Positions 30,424-39,998 are shown, numbered from the stretch's first letter. The stretch is DNA of 49,837 nt from Streptomyces oceani (GCF_001751245.1 NZ_LJGU01000127.1:251299-301135), one strand, 5' to 3'. A program made the numbers and translations. Notes: generated by a model not told the origin, from the letters alone.

Positions 30424-33222
30424 TCATGGCCGTTCCTGGCCCGGCCGCCGGACGACAGCGTCACCGGATCCGGTCACGGACAACGCTCCGGAGATGTCGG
30501 TGCGCAGCACCAACGCTCCTTCCCTGCGCAGCGCGTGGACGGTACGGGGTGCCGGATGGCCGTAGTTGTTGTCGGCTCCACAGGAGATCAGCGCGATACG
30601 TGGGCTGAGCCGTCGCAGCAACTCGGCGTCCTGTCGTCCCGAACCGTGGTGGGCCACCTTCAGAACATCGACCTGCGGCAGGCCCGGGTGGGTGTCCAGC
30701 AGCTCTCGCTGGGCATCCGGCTCCAAGTCTCCGGGCAGGAAGAGTGTGAGCTTCCCGGAACGCACCAGCATCGTCACGCTCGAGTTGTTGGCGCCGTCCT
30801 CCGAACCGCCTGACGTGGACGGGTCTCCGTTGCCGTCCGGCCACAGCACCCGCCAGGACAGTGAGCCGACCTGACGTCGCTCGCCGGGTGCCGCACGTGT
30901 CATCGGGATTCCGGCTTCCCGCGCCGTGCGGCGTACGAACGCCGCCTGCCCCGGCGGCTCCGCCAAGCCGGTCGTCTGGATGGCGCCGACCGCACGGCCC
31001 CGCAGGACGCCCGGGAGTCCGGTCACATGGTCAGCGTGGAAGTGCGTCAGCAGCACCAGCGGCACCGTCGTGACACCCAGCGCACGTAGGCAGTCGTCCA
31101 CCGCGTCCGGGTCCGGTCCGGAATCGACCACCACCGCGCTGTGGTCGCCCGATGCCAGCACCAGAGCATCACCCTGCCCCACATCGCAGGTCACGACCCG
31201 CCAGTCGGGCGGAGGCCAGCCGGTGAGCGGGCGGGTGACACCCTGCGGACGTAGCAGGGCGAGCAGAAGCAGGACCGCGCAGCAGGCGGACAGCCACGGG
31301 TGGCGCGGAAGCCTACGAGCGAGCACGGCCATGGCGGCGCTCAGGCCGGCGAGCAACAGAGCTCCGGCCCAACTGTCCGGCCATGCCACAACCGCTCCTG
31401 GCACGTCAGCTCCGGTGCGTGCGATGACCGCGATGCCTCCGGTGGGCCAACCGGCCAACCAGGCCAGCGCGGTGGCAACCGGCATGGCGAACGGGGCGAC
31501 CGCGAGAGCGGCGAAGCCCAGCACCGTCGCGGGCGCCACAGCGAACTCCGCAAGGAGGTTGCAAGGCACCGCGACGAGACTCACGTGTCCGGAAAGCACC
31601 ACCACCACGGGGGCGCACACGGCCTGCGCGGCGCCTGCCGCGGCGAGTGCCTCGGCGAGGCGTCCCGGCACCCCGCGCCGGCGCAGCGCCATGCTCCAAC
31701 GCGGAGCCAGGAGAAGCAGCGAGGCGGTAGCCAGCACGGACAGCGCGAAGCCGAAGTCCTGGGCCAGCCAGGGATGCCACAGGACGAGCAGCAGCACGGC
31801 GGCGGCGAGCGCGGGGAGCATCGAACGCCGGCGTCCCGTACCGATCGCGAGAACGGTGATGAGTCCGCAGGCGGCGGCCCGCAACACGCTGGGCTCCGGA
31901 CGGCACACCACCACGAATCCGAGGATCACCGAACCGGACAACAGCACGGTCCCCCGCAGGGAGATGCCCAATCGTGGGGCGATGCCACGTCGTTCGGCAC
32001 GGGAGGCGGTGCCTGGCGGACCGATGAGCAGGACCAACAGGATGGTGAGATTACCGCCGCTGACAGCCAGCAGATGCAGCATGTCGGTGGTGCGGAACGC
32101 CTCGTCGAGTTCCTCCGGCACTCGGGTGGTGTCGCCCACGACCAGCCCCGGAAGCAGGGCTCTGGCGTCGGCGGCGAGCCCGTCGCTGGCTTCCCGCAGA
32201 CCAGCTCGCAGCCCGCCGGCGGTGCGTTGCAGAGCGCTAGGGCCCTCGAGGATCGCGGGCGGTTCGCCATCCTGGACACTCAGCACGGCGGCGAGATCAC
32301 GCGCGCCGTGCTCGGGGGCGTCCGGCAGCTGGAACCGCGCGTCCACACGCAGCCGAGAGGACGGCAACAGGTCCAGCCACTCCTCCTCCCTATCCGGTGT
32401 TGCGTGTACGGCGCTCCTCGCCGATTCCCGAGAATCCCCGCCGGCGGCTTCCCCGGATGCCGTGCTCGCGGTTATGGCCGGCGCTTCGTGTGACCGCACG
32501 AAGAGGAGTGCGGGCGCGCGTAGTCCGCCGGTGTCCGTCCCCTCGAAGTCGACACGGCTGATCTGGGCCGGCACCACGATCGTCCCCGGGGTCTGTCTGG
32601 GGCCATGTGTCCGTGGGGCGACAGCCCAGGGGTCACCGGTGACCTTCACCTCCACGGTTGCCCGCGCGTGTTCGCGCGCCAGACCGGGCACGGGACCACG
32701 GCGCAGGTCCGCGGTGTGCAGCGTGGCGGACGCCACACCCGCGGCAGCGGAACACAGGGCCATCGCCGCGGCCACCAGCACCCCACCCGGAAGCCGCGCC
32801 CTCCCACCAGATCCCCGGCACGGTTCGGATGCCGGCTCGGGAGCCCGCGTCGCCTGCCCGTCCGTTGGTGGAGCGGGCGGCGGGTCGGATTCGACTAGGG
32901 CTCTACCAGCCCGGCTGGCCGGCTCCGGAACAGTCCCTCCCGCCCATGGGCCGCGTGCACAGCGTGTCCACAGCAACAGCAGCAGTGCCGACAGGAAGCA
33001 GCCCGCCGACAGCACCACGGCCTGAACGCCCGTCACCCGTAGACCAATCGCGGCCGCGGCCCAGGTGGCGAGTGCGGAGGGTACGAGTCGGAGGTCCAGT
33101 GGCCCCTCCTGCCGTTGATCCCTCGCTCCCCGCCGGTGGTTGACGGACCCGGGCGACGGGGGCCGCCCCGGCGCGCAGCGCCCTTCCGTCCTGTCTGGCG
33201 CCGGTGCCGTGCCGCCCGTCAC
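30424..33222 (-). CDS. comEC: ComEC/Rec2 family competence/DNA-uptake channel protein
   Basis: The product is 932 residues. An N-terminal membrane region is followed by an OB-like extracytoplasmic stretch. The hydrophobic ComEC core begins with LHLLAVSGGNLTILLVLLIG and VCRPEPSVLRAAACGLITVLAIGTGR, and the C-terminal metallo-beta-lactamase domain carries LLTHFHADHVTGLPG. Its GTG overlaps the comEA stop by four bases (GTGA). In competent bacteria ComEC conducts single-stranded DNA across the membrane. Natural transformation of Streptomyces is not established, so the role here is open. Confidence 0.92.
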   Translation of the reverse strand: MTGGTAPAPDRTEGRCAPGRPPSPGSVNHRRGARDQRQEGPLDLRLVPSALATWAAAAIGLRVTGVQAVVLSAGCFLSALLLLLWTRCARGPWAGGTVPEPASRAGRALVESDPPPAPPTDGQATRAPEPASEPCRGSGGRARLPGGVLVAAAMALCSAAAGVASATLHTADLRRGPVPGLAREHARATVEVKVTGDPWAVAPRTHGPRQTPGTIVVPAQISRVDFEGTDTGGLRAPALLFVRSHEAPAITASTASGEAAGGDSRESARSAVHATPDREEEWLDLLPSSRLRVDARFQLPDAPEHGARDLAAVLSVQDGEPPAILEGPSALQRTAGGLRAGLREASDGLAADARALLPGLVVGDTTRVPEELDEAFRTTDMLHLLAVSGGNLTILLVLLIGPPGTASRAERRGIAPRLGISLRGTVLLSGSVILGFVVVCRPEPSVLRAAACGLITVLAIGTGRRRSMLPALAAAVLLLVLWHPWLAQDFGFALSVLATASLLLLAPRWSMALRRRGVPGRLAEALAAAGAAQAVCAPVVVVLSGHVSLVAVPCNLLAEFAVAPATVLGFAALAVAPFAMPVATALAWLAGWPTGGIAVIARTGADVPGAVVAWPDSWAGALLLAGLSAAMAVLARRLPRHPWLSACCAVLLLLALLRPQGVTRPLTGWPPPDWRVVTCDVGQGDALVLASGDHSAVVVDSGPDPDAVDDCLRALGVTTVPLVLLTHFHADHVTGLPGVLRGRAVGAIQTTGLAEPPGQAAFVRRTAREAGIPMTRAAPGERRQVGSLSWRVLWPDGNGDPSTSGGSEDGANNSSVTMLVRSGKLTLFLPGDLEPDAQRELLDTHPGLPQVDVLKVAHHGSGRQDAELLRRLSPRIALISCGADNNYGHPAPRTVHALRREGALVLRTDISGALSVTGSGDAVVRRPGQERP

Positions 33223-34694
33223 GGGATGACCAGCGATTCGAGTTCGGCGAACCGGGCCTCTCCGATCCCGCTGACCTCCTTGAGCTGCTCGATCGAGGCG
33301 AAGCCGGCGTGCTCAGTGCGGAATTCGATGATGTGCTGGGCGAGTACGGGGCCGACTCCCGGCAGTTGCTCCAGTTGCTGCGCCGAGGCGGAGCTGAGGC
33401 TGATCCTGCTCTGCGCGACCCCGGCGCCCCCGGTGGACGCACCGGATGGATCGGACGGGGCGGAACCGGGGGGTGCGGCGCCCGCGGCCGCCGGGGCTGG
33501 CGGCTTGTCGCCGACGCTGATCTGTTCCCCGTCGACGAGACGCCGTGCCTGGTTAAGGCCCTTGGTGTCCGCGCCCGATGTGAGGCCCCCGGCTGCCTTG
33601 AGCGCGTCGGTGACCCGGGATCCCGGTGGGAGCCGTTGGATTCCCGGGTCCTCCACATCGCCGGTGACCTCCACCGTGACTCGCTTGCCCCCGGAGGCAC
33701 TTGGCTCAGGGGCTTCATCGGAGGTGGGAGAGCCGGCGGACACCTTGGGTGGTCGAACCGGCTGCGGCCGTCCGCTCCAGAAGTGGTGCACGGCGAAGCC
33801 GACCGCGACAAGCAGCACCACAGCGAGAGCGGCCAGGGTCTTCGGTTCCACTCCACAGCGCAACTGGACCCACGGTGGCAGTCGTTCCAGCACGGCGAGC
33901 CGCCCTCGGCCCTGCCGCCCCACCGGACGCTGACCGCTTTCGCGGCGGCACTCCTCCTCGTCCTCGAGCGTCTCGCCAGGCGATCGTGAATACGATCCGA
34001 CTCCCCGTTTCCGTACGGAAGATGGCACTCCACGGGCAAGCGGCTCCGGGCGGTCATGTCCAGCTGCACGCGCCGCACACGGGCGTGGCGGGACCGTGCG
34101 CCCGGCCCGGCTACGCCGAACCGCCGCCCGCGCCACGGAGATCGCCACGCCGCGCGGCAGCTGCTGATCAGGCGAGGATGGGTGGACGGCGGCGCGGTCC
34201 GGGACGAGCGCTTCAGCGACGACGGTTCCGGCCGTCACCGGCCCCGGAGCCCGCACTGAGCGAGCTTCGGTCGGGCGGGTCGGCTCCGGGCGCCCCAGGA
34301 CACGGCAGCCCCGCCCCGGAGAAGCCAGTGACTGCCCCGTGAGCGACCGGTCGCCGCTCCAGCGGCCCTCGGCGGGCGCACCGTCCGGCAACGCTCCGTT
34401 CCGCACCGCACCGTCCCGTACCGCACCGTCTCCCGGCGTGCTCAGCGCGGGACGTGTACGGGTCGGGGGCGGACCGCTCCCCGGCAGGTGCGCGCTTACG
34501 GACAGCGGCCGGGTCGACGACGGTTGGTTCCCTGCCACCGGTCCGCCTGGAGGTGAGGTGGGGAAGAGGGCCGCCACCCGGCCGGGGAAGGGCGACGGTG
34601 CGCTGTCCCGGCGGTGGCGAAGTCGACTGGCAGAGCCGCGACCTGGGCCGGGGTGTCCGGGTCCACGGGTGTCACGGTGAGATCGAGAGTTCAT
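33219..34694 (-). CDS. comEA: ComEA family helix-hairpin-helix DNA-binding protein
   Basis: The drawn product is 491 residues, but the first 240 or so are low-complexity Pro/Arg/Ser sequence and the true start may be well inside the frame. The upstream ATG has no clear ribosome site. A single membrane segment (about residues 285-305, LAALAVVLLVAVGFAVHHFW) precedes an SLBB domain (VTVEVTGDVEDPGIQRLPPG and on). A linker and the C-terminal helix-hairpin-helix pair follow (SASAQQLEQLPGVGPVLAQHII, FASIEQLKEVSGIGEARF). It should bind DNA outside the membrane and hand it to ComEC. Confidence 0.85.
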   Translation of the reverse strand: MNSRSHRDTRGPGHPGPGRGSASRLRHRRDSAPSPFPGRVAALFPTSPPGGPVAGNQPSSTRPLSVSAHLPGSGPPPTRTRPALSTPGDGAVRDGAVRNGALPDGAPAEGRWSGDRSLTGQSLASPGRGCRVLGRPEPTRPTEARSVRAPGPVTAGTVVAEALVPDRAAVHPSSPDQQLPRGVAISVARAAVRRSRAGRTVPPRPCAARAAGHDRPEPLARGVPSSVRKRGVGSYSRSPGETLEDEEECRRESGQRPVGRQGRGRLAVLERLPPWVQLRCGVEPKTLAALAVVLLVAVGFAVHHFWSGRPQPVRPPKVSAGSPTSDEAPEPSASGGKRVTVEVTGDVEDPGIQRLPPGSRVTDALKAAGGLTSGADTKGLNQARRLVDGEQISVGDKPPAPAAAGAAPPGSAPSDPSGASTGGAGVAQSRISLSSASAQQLEQLPGVGPVLAQHIIEFRTEHAGFASIEQLKEVSGIGEARFAELESLVIP

Positions 34695-34776
34695 GGGCCG
34701 ACGCTAAGGTGGCCCACGGGGAACAAATGATCTTGCTCGTCTTCTGGGGACAACTGTCGGCTTGTGGAAAGTTCGC

Positions 34777-35631
34777 TCACTCGTTCCGGTGAAGTGAGAC
34801 CACCGTGCCGAGCAGACCCGGACCGGTATGCGCGCCGATGACCGCTCCCACCTCGCTCACCTGCAGACTCTTCAGCCCGGGGACCCGTGAACGCAGCCGA
34901 TCGGCTAGTTGCTCCGCCCGCTCCGGAGCAGCGAGATGATGCACCGCGAGATCCACGTCCAGTTCGCCGGCCTTGCCCACGGCGATCTCCTCCAGGCGAG
35001 CCAGTGCCCGTGAGGCCGTCCGCACCTTCTCCCGCAAGCCGATGCTTCCGTCCGCCAACTCCAGGAGTGGCTTGACGGCCAGGGCGGAGCCCAACAGGGC
35101 TTGGGCGGCACCGATCCGACCACCTCGTCGGAGATAGTCCAGGGTGTCGACGTAGAAATAGGCGGAGGTCGCCTCGGCTCGTCGTGACGCGGCGGCCGCC
35201 ACGTCGTCCAGCGTGCCGCCCGCTGCCGCGGTCTCGGCCGCCGCCAGCGCGCAGAAGCCCAGGGCCATGGCCACCATTCCGGTGTCCAGCACGCGCACCG
35301 GCAGTGGTGCTTCCCTGGCGGCGAGGCAGGCGGCGTCGTACGTACCCGAAAGCTCCGCGGACAGGTGCAGCGAGACGACGCCTGACGCCCCGGCGTCGGC
35401 CGCTTCCTGATAGGTCTCGGCGAAGGCCGCCGGACTGGGGCGGGACGTGGTGACCGGACGTCTCTTGTGCAGAGCCTCGGCAAGCGAGTCCGCCGAGATC
35501 TCCGTGCCTTCCTCCCATGCCTGTCCGTCCAGCACGACGGTCAACGGCACCGTACGCACCTGGCACGCTGCCGGAATCGCCGGCGGCAGATAGGCCGTGG
35601 AGTCGGTGACAACAGCGACATGGTGGTGCAT
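34777..35631 (-). CDS. DegV family fatty-acid-binding protein
   Basis: The product is 284 residues, the full family length. VAVVTDSTAYLPP at the N-terminus and the VTTSRPSPAAFAETYQ segment are the fatty-acid-binding DegV signatures; the HTGPGLLGTV segment is near the C-terminus. Such proteins bind fatty acyl groups, and some act as FakB subunits with a FakA kinase. No fakA homologue is visible in the window. The gene lies 82 nt upstream of comEA on the same strand and may be co-transcribed. Confidence 0.9.
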   Translation of the reverse strand: MHHHVAVVTDSTAYLPPAIPAACQVRTVPLTVVLDGQAWEEGTEISADSLAEALHKRRPVTTSRPSPAAFAETYQEAADAGASGVVSLHLSAELSGTYDAACLAAREAPLPVRVLDTGMVAMALGFCALAAAETAAAGGTLDDVAAAASRRAEATSAYFYVDTLDYLRRGGRIGAAQALLGSALAVKPLLELADGSIGLREKVRTASRALARLEEIAVGKAGELDVDLAVHHLAAPERAEQLADRLRSRVPGLKSLQVSEVGAVIGAHTGPGLLGTVVSLHRNE

Positions 35632-35720
35632 GGAAGGGAGATTATCCCCGCTCGCCCGCGGTCAGCAGCCCAGGCCCGGCGGCTGGCATGCCGCTCGCCC
35701 GTCCACGGACGCCGGCTCTC

Positions 35721-36602
35721 TCAGCGTTCACTGTCAGGGCGTCCCTTACGCAGGTCATGTGGCTTGCCCGAGGGCTCGGCCTCCGGGTCGCCCGCCTCCC
35801 ACCGCGCTCTCGGGTCCAGGGCCTGGCTAACGGCGTCCGGCAGGGTCGGCTCCTGCGCCGGCGTCAGCGCTGCCGGCCCACTCCCGGTGTCGCGCTGAGC
35901 CTCGTCCACGGGCCGCTGGCCACCGTGCGCGGCCGGCTCCTCCACGGCAGCGACCGACTCTCCCGGCGCGGCCGGAGCCGAACGGTCCCCCACGGAACGC
36001 CCGCTTCTCGGCGGCCCCTCCTCCGCCTCGGCGGCGCCCGCCCGTGGCTGGGCCGGGTCCCGCCAGCCCCGCAGCGCGCCCGACTCGATCTCGATCTGCT
36101 CCCGTAGCGAACCCAGCGAGTCAGTGGTGTCGTAGTCCCGCGCCCGCTCCTGGGCGGCGAAACGCAGCGAGTCGGCGGATTCCTTGATGGACGCGACGCG
36201 CTCACGTGCCTCCGGCAGCCTCTCGGCGACTCGGGCACGGTCCGGCTCCCGCTCCATCAGCAGGCGCAACTCGCCGTCCAACTGTCGGGCGTGCTCATGC
36301 AGCCGGTCGAGCAGACCGAGAGCCTCACGCAGCGAGGGGTCGTCGTCCGCACCGGCGTCCAGGACACCCCGAGTGTGATCAATGGACGCGCGCAGCTCCA
36401 GCCTCAGCCGTGCGACCTGGCCCACCGGACCCGGCTGCGCGCTCTTCGCCTTGAGCCCCGTCTCCTCCACGGTCCGCCGCACCTGACTGCCCGTACGCTC
36501 CACGCCCCGACGCACCGCACGCGCCGTCCGGACGGTGAGCATGATCCCGAGGGTCACGAAGATCACGAAGAGCACGGCGAGCACTCCGATGACGAATTCC
36601 AC
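35721..36602 (-). CDS. Membrane-anchored coiled-coil protein, function unknown
   Basis: The product is 293 residues from GTG 36602, which has AGGGAG upstream. A single N-terminal membrane segment (about residues 2-24, FVIGVLAVLFVIFVTLGIML) is followed by a charged helical region to about residue 180 with coiled-coil character. The C-terminal third is disordered and rich in Pro, Ala and Gly. No known domain is recognised. It is the last gene of the comEC-side minus-strand run, downstream of leuS across a 306-bp gap containing a tandem repeat. Confidence 0.7.
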   Translation of the reverse strand: MEFVIGVLAVLFVIFVTLGIMLTVRTARAVRRGVERTGSQVRRTVEETGLKAKSAQPGPVGQVARLRLELRASIDHTRGVLDAGADDDPSLREALGLLDRLHEHARQLDGELRLLMEREPDRARVAERLPEARERVASIKESADSLRFAAQERARDYDTTDSLGSLREQIEIESGALRGWRDPAQPRAGAAEAEEGPPRSGRSVGDRSAPAAPGESVAAVEEPAAHGGQRPVDEAQRDTGSGPAALTPAQEPTLPDAVSQALDPRARWEAGDPEAEPSGKPHDLRKGRPDSER

Positions 36603-36732
36603 TCGCGCTCCCTCGTCAGACTTTCCCGGTCCGTGCGCCTGCCATCGCGCGCACGGCAACACGCACCGCGCGCGGCACCTCCAGGGTAAACGGCAAGCAG
36701 AGGCGTGGGGTTCCACCCGTCCCGGACACTTC

Positions 36733-36760
36733 CCCCGGCGGCCCCTTAGGGGGTCCGGGG
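36733..36760. terminator. Possible leuS terminator
   Basis: CCCCGG (36733-36738) and CCGGGG (36755-36760) flank an inner CCCC-TTA-GGGG. This hairpin lies about 150 nt downstream of leuS. The 306-bp gap from 36603 to 36908 otherwise holds the tandem repeat and no gene. Confidence 0.45.
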
Positions 36761-36787
36761 TGCCGTCCCGTCTTCCGGGGCCTCGTG

Positions 36788-36875
36788 AGTCCGGGTGTTC
36801 CGGGTGCCCAGTCCGGGTGTTCCGGGTGCCCAGTCCGGGTGTTCCGGGTGCCCAGTCCGGGTGTTCCGGGTGCCC
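36788..36875. repeat. Four perfect 22-bp tandem repeats
   Basis: Four identical copies of a 22-bp unit (beginning AGTCCGGGTGTTCCGGGTG) run head to tail at 36788, 36810, 36832 and 36854. Each unit itself contains two near-identical CCGGGTG halves. The repeat lies just after the end of leuS in noncoding DNA. It is not a CRISPR array since there are no spacers. Confidence 0.95.
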
Positions 36876-36908
36876 AGTGTGTGCGGGAACGGGTGAAGCG
36901 CTCCGATG

Positions 36909-39839
36909 TCAGCTCGGGACGATGTTCACCAGCTTGGGAGCCCGCACGATCACCTTACGGACCGACATGCCTTCCATCGCCGAGGCCACCGCGGGACTCG
37001 CCAGCGCCAGCGCCTCCAGGTCCGCGTCCGTGATCGACGGCGACACCTCCAGTCGGGCCTTCAGCTTGCCCTTGATCTGTACGACGCAGGTCACCGACTC
37101 GTCCACGACGTACGCCGGGTCGGCGACCGGGAAGTCCGCGTACACCAGGGAGGTCTCGTGGCCGAGCCGGTGCCACAGCTCCTCCGCGATGTGCGGCGCC
37201 AGCGGGGCGATCAGCAGGACAAGCTGCTCGACGACCCCGCGCGGCACCACGCTCTGCTTGGTGAGGTGGTTGTTCAGCTCGGTCACCTTGGCGACGGCGG
37301 TGTTGAACCGCAGTCCGGACAGGTCCTGCCGGACGCCGTCGATCGCCTTGTGCAGCGCACGCAGGGTGTCCTCGTCCGGTTCCGTGTCGGCGACCCGGAC
37401 CTCGCCGGTGGCCTCGTCGACGACGTTCCGCCACAGTCGCTGCAGCAGCCGGTGCTGGCCGACGACAGCGCGCGGGTCCCAGGGCCGGGAGACGTCCAGC
37501 GGCCCCATCGCCATCTCGTAAAGCCGCAACGTGTCGGCGCCGTAGTCGGCGAAGATCTCGTCCGGAGTGACGGCGTTCTTCAGGGACTTGCCCATCTTGC
37601 CCAGCTGCCGGGAGACCTGCTCGCCCCGGTGGAAGTACTGCCCGTCGCGCTCCTCCACCTCGGCCGCGGGAACGACGATGCCACGGCGGTCCCGGTAGAC
37701 GAACGCCTGGATCATGCCCTGGTTGTACAGCTTGTGGAAGGGCTCGGAGGAGGAGGTGTGGCCCAGGTCGAACAACACCTTGGACCAGAAACGCGCGTAC
37801 AGCAGGTGAAGTACGGCGTGTTCCTGGCCTCCGACGTACAGGTCGACCCCGCCGTGCGGAATGCCCTCCCGCGGGCCCATCCAGTACCGCTCCACCGTCG
37901 GGTCGACCGGCGCCTCGTCGTTGCGCGGGTCCAGATACCGCAGCTCGTACCAGCAAGAACCGGCCCAGTTGGGCATGGTGTTGGTTTCCCGCCGATACGC
38001 ACGCGGCCCGTCGCCCCGCCCCAGGTCCAGGGTGACGTGCACCCAGTCGTGGTTCCGGGACAGTGGCGTCTCGGGAGTGGTCGCCGCGTCGTCGGGATCG
38101 AAGGTGCGCGGCGAGTAGTCGTCGACCTCTGGGAGTTCCAGCGGCAGCATCGACTCCGGCAGCCCGTGCGCGACGCCCTGCTCGTCGTAGACGATCGGGA
38201 ACGGCTCGCCCCAGTACCGTTGCCGGCTGAACAACCAGTCCCGCAGCCGGTAATTGACCACACCGGCGCCGATCCCCTGGGCCTCCAGCCACTCGGTGAC
38301 CTTCGCCTTGGCCTCCGTCACTCCCAGACCGTCGATGGTGATCCGCGGGCCGGCGGAGTTCACGACGCGCGCGTCGTACGAGACGAACGCGTCGTCCCAG
38401 TCCGCCGGGTCGTTGCCCCGCCCGTCGGCGGGCTCCACCACACACCGCATGGGCAGTTCGAAAGCCCGCGCGAACGCGAAGTCACGGTGGTCGTGCGCCG
38501 GCACCGCCATGATGGCGCCCGTGCCGTATCCCATCAGCACGTAGTCGGCGACGAAGACCGGCACCTGCTCGCCGCTGACCGGATTGGTGGCGTACGCACC
38601 GGTGAACACACCGGTCTTGTCCTTGACCTCGGCCTGTCGTTCCACGTCCGACTTGGCCGCGGCCTGTGCCTGGTACGCGGCGACCGCGTCCCGTGGGCTG
38701 CCGTGTCCGCCGGTCCAGGTCTGGTGCGTACCCTCCGGCCAGGCGTCCGGGACGATGTCGGCGACCAGCTCGTGCTCCGGGGCCAGCACGACGTAGGTCG
38801 CGCCGAACAGGGTGTCCTGTCGCGTCGTGAACACGCTGATCGTGGCCTCGCCCGCGGGCCCGCCACCGGCGTCGCCGGCCGACTCGACCGGGCGGGCGGA
38901 CTGCCGCGGCACCGGAAAGTCGACGTGCGCGCCCTCGCTGCGTCCGATCCAGTTCCGCTGCGCCAGCTTGATCGACTCCGGCCAGTCCAGCCCTTCCAGG
39001 TCGTTCACCAGCCGGTCGGCGTACGCGGTGATGCGCATGTTCCACTGACGCAGCTTGGCCTTGAACACCGGGAAGTTGCCGCGTTCCGAGCGGCCCTCGG
39101 CGGTGACCTCCTCGTTGGCCAGCACGGTGCCAAGCCCCGGGCACCAGTTCACGGGGGCGTCGGAGGCGTACGCCAGCCGGTACTCGCCCAGCAGTTCGGC
39201 GCGTTGTACCTCCGTGAGTTCCGCCCAGCTGGCGTGACCCTCGGGGGTGGGGCGGCGCCCGCTCTCGAACTCGGCCACCAGCTCGGCCACCGGGCGGGCA
39301 CGGTCGGCCTCCGCGTCGTACCAGGAGTCGAAGATCTGCAGGAAGATCCACTGGGTCCACCGGTAGAACTCCGGGTCGGTCGTCGCCACCGAGCGCCGCT
39401 GGTCGTGGCCCAGACCCAACCGCCGCAGCTGGGAGCGCATGTTGACGATGTTCGCCTCGGTCGACTCCCGCGGGTGGGTGCCGGTTTGCACGGCGTACTG
39501 CTCCGCGGGCAGACCGAACGCGTCGAAGCCCAGGGTGTGCAGGACGTTGTGCCCGGTCATTCGCTGGTATCGGGCGGCCACGTCGGTGGCGATGTAGCCC
39601 AGCGGGTGGCCGACGTGCAGCCCCGAGCCGGAGGGGTACGGAAACATGTCCATGAAGAACTTCTTGGGCTTGGCGACCATGTCGGGATCGCCGCCCAGCT
39701 CGCCCGCGCCGGGGTTGGGGGCCTCGTACGTGCCCTGTTTCTCCCAGAAGTCCTGCCAGCGTGTCTCGATGTCGGCGGCCATGGCCGCCGTGTAGCGATG
39801 GGGGGCCGCGGCCTCGGCGGCAGTCGTCGTCTCGCTCAT
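36909..39839 (-). CDS. leuS: Leucyl-tRNA synthetase
   Basis: The product is 976 residues from ATG 39839 (an in-frame TTG 9 nt earlier is less likely). The class I signatures are present: HVGH in [15 protein letters not shown], the CP1 editing domain in the centre with TRRDTLFGAT-like [19 protein letters not shown], and the KMGKS form of KMSKS in [10 protein letters not shown]. It charges tRNA-Leu and edits mischarged products. Upstream is a leucine-rich leader peptide followed by a canonical intrinsic terminator, so synthesis is probably controlled by leucyl-tRNA level. Confidence 0.98.
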   Translation of the reverse strand: MSETTTAAEAAAPHRYTAAMAADIETRWQDFWEKQGTYEAPNPGAGELGGDPDMVAKPKKFFMDMFPYPSGSGLHVGHPLGYIATDVAARYQRMTGHNVLHTLGFDAFGLPAEQYAVQTGTHPRESTEANIVNMRSQLRRLGLGHDQRRSVATTDPEFYRWTQWIFLQIFDSWYDAEADRARPVAELVAEFESGRRPTPEGHASWAELTEVQRAELLGEYRLAYASDAPVNWCPGLGTVLANEEVTAEGRSERGNFPVFKAKLRQWNMRITAYADRLVNDLEGLDWPESIKLAQRNWIGRSEGAHVDFPVPRQSARPVESAGDAGGGPAGEATISVFTTRQDTLFGATYVVLAPEHELVADIVPDAWPEGTHQTWTGGHGSPRDAVAAYQAQAAAKSDVERQAEVKDKTGVFTGAYATNPVSGEQVPVFVADYVLMGYGTGAIMAVPAHDHRDFAFARAFELPMRCVVEPADGRGNDPADWDDAFVSYDARVVNSAGPRITIDGLGVTEAKAKVTEWLEAQGIGAGVVNYRLRDWLFSRQRYWGEPFPIVYDEQGVAHGLPESMLPLELPEVDDYSPRTFDPDDAATTPETPLSRNHDWVHVTLDLGRGDGPRAYRRETNTMPNWAGSCWYELRYLDPRNDEAPVDPTVERYWMGPREGIPHGGVDLYVGGQEHAVLHLLYARFWSKVLFDLGHTSSSEPFHKLYNQGMIQAFVYRDRRGIVVPAAEVEERDGQYFHRGEQVSRQLGKMGKSLKNAVTPDEIFADYGADTLRLYEMAMGPLDVSRPWDPRAVVGQHRLLQRLWRNVVDEATGEVRVADTEPDEDTLRALHKAIDGVRQDLSGLRFNTAVAKVTELNNHLTKQSVVPRGVVEQLVLLIAPLAPHIAEELWHRLGHETSLVYADFPVADPAYVVDESVTCVVQIKGKLKARLEVSPSITDADLEALALASPAVASAMEGMSVRKVIVRAPKLVNIVPS

Positions 39840-39879
39840 CGTCCTCAAAGCTCCATCGGTCGTCCCTGCTTAGCCAAAT

Positions 39880-39906
39880 GAAAAATCCCCTCACACAGGA
39901 GGGGAT
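39880..39906 (-). terminator. leuS attenuator terminator
   Basis: In the leuS mRNA leader AUCCCCUC-CUGUGU-GAGGGGAU is a perfect 8-bp stem with a 6-nt loop, followed directly by UUUUUC. It is the most canonical U-tailed intrinsic terminator I found in the window and lies 41 nt before the leuS start, where it can only act as an attenuator. Confidence 0.85.
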
Positions 39907-39957
39907 GCCGCGCCGACTCCGCCCCGCTACCCACGGGGCGGGACTGGTCAGCGCGGC
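39907..39957 (-). promoter_or_regulatory. leuS leader nested stem (attenuator pairing)
   Basis: Outer arms 39947-39957 and 39907-39917 pair over 11 bp (one G-U) and the 5' arm starts within the leader ORF, 5 nt past its last Leu codon. Inner arms 39934-39941 and 39919-39926 pair perfectly over 8 bp. A stalled ribosome on the Leu codons would disrupt the outer stem. The antiterminator pairing was not resolved by eye. Confidence 0.55.
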
Positions 39958-39986
39958 CGGCTAAGGAGAAGGCGTACGGCACGCAT
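39948..39986 (-). CDS. leuS leader peptide
   Basis: This ORF encodes 12 residues, MRAVRLLLSRPR, followed by TGA, with Leu codons CTT CTC CTT at positions 6-8. The core LLLS and the codons CTC CTT AGC are shared with the leuA leader peptide at 3644-3691. A TAGGCT -10 box ends 6 nt before the ATG, so the message would be leaderless. The ORF is followed by nested stems and a U-tailed terminator before leuS. The reading is direct from sequence; translation and control are inferred. Confidence 0.8.
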   Translation of the reverse strand: MRAVRLLLSRPR

Positions 39987-39992
39987 GCGGCC

Positions 39993-39998
39993 AGCCTA
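39993..39998 (-). promoter_or_regulatory. Putative leuS -10 box
   Basis: TAGGCT on the minus strand, 6 nt upstream of the leader-peptide ATG. No consensus -35 at 17-19 nt. Confidence 0.55.

Noticed and set aside
36788..36875. CRISPR array
   Set aside because: The repeats are contiguous and identical with no spacers, and there are no cas genes.
36906..39881. A 991-codon plus-strand frame antisense to leuS
   Set aside because: It mirrors leuS in a high-GC genome; the minus frame carries all synthetase motifs.
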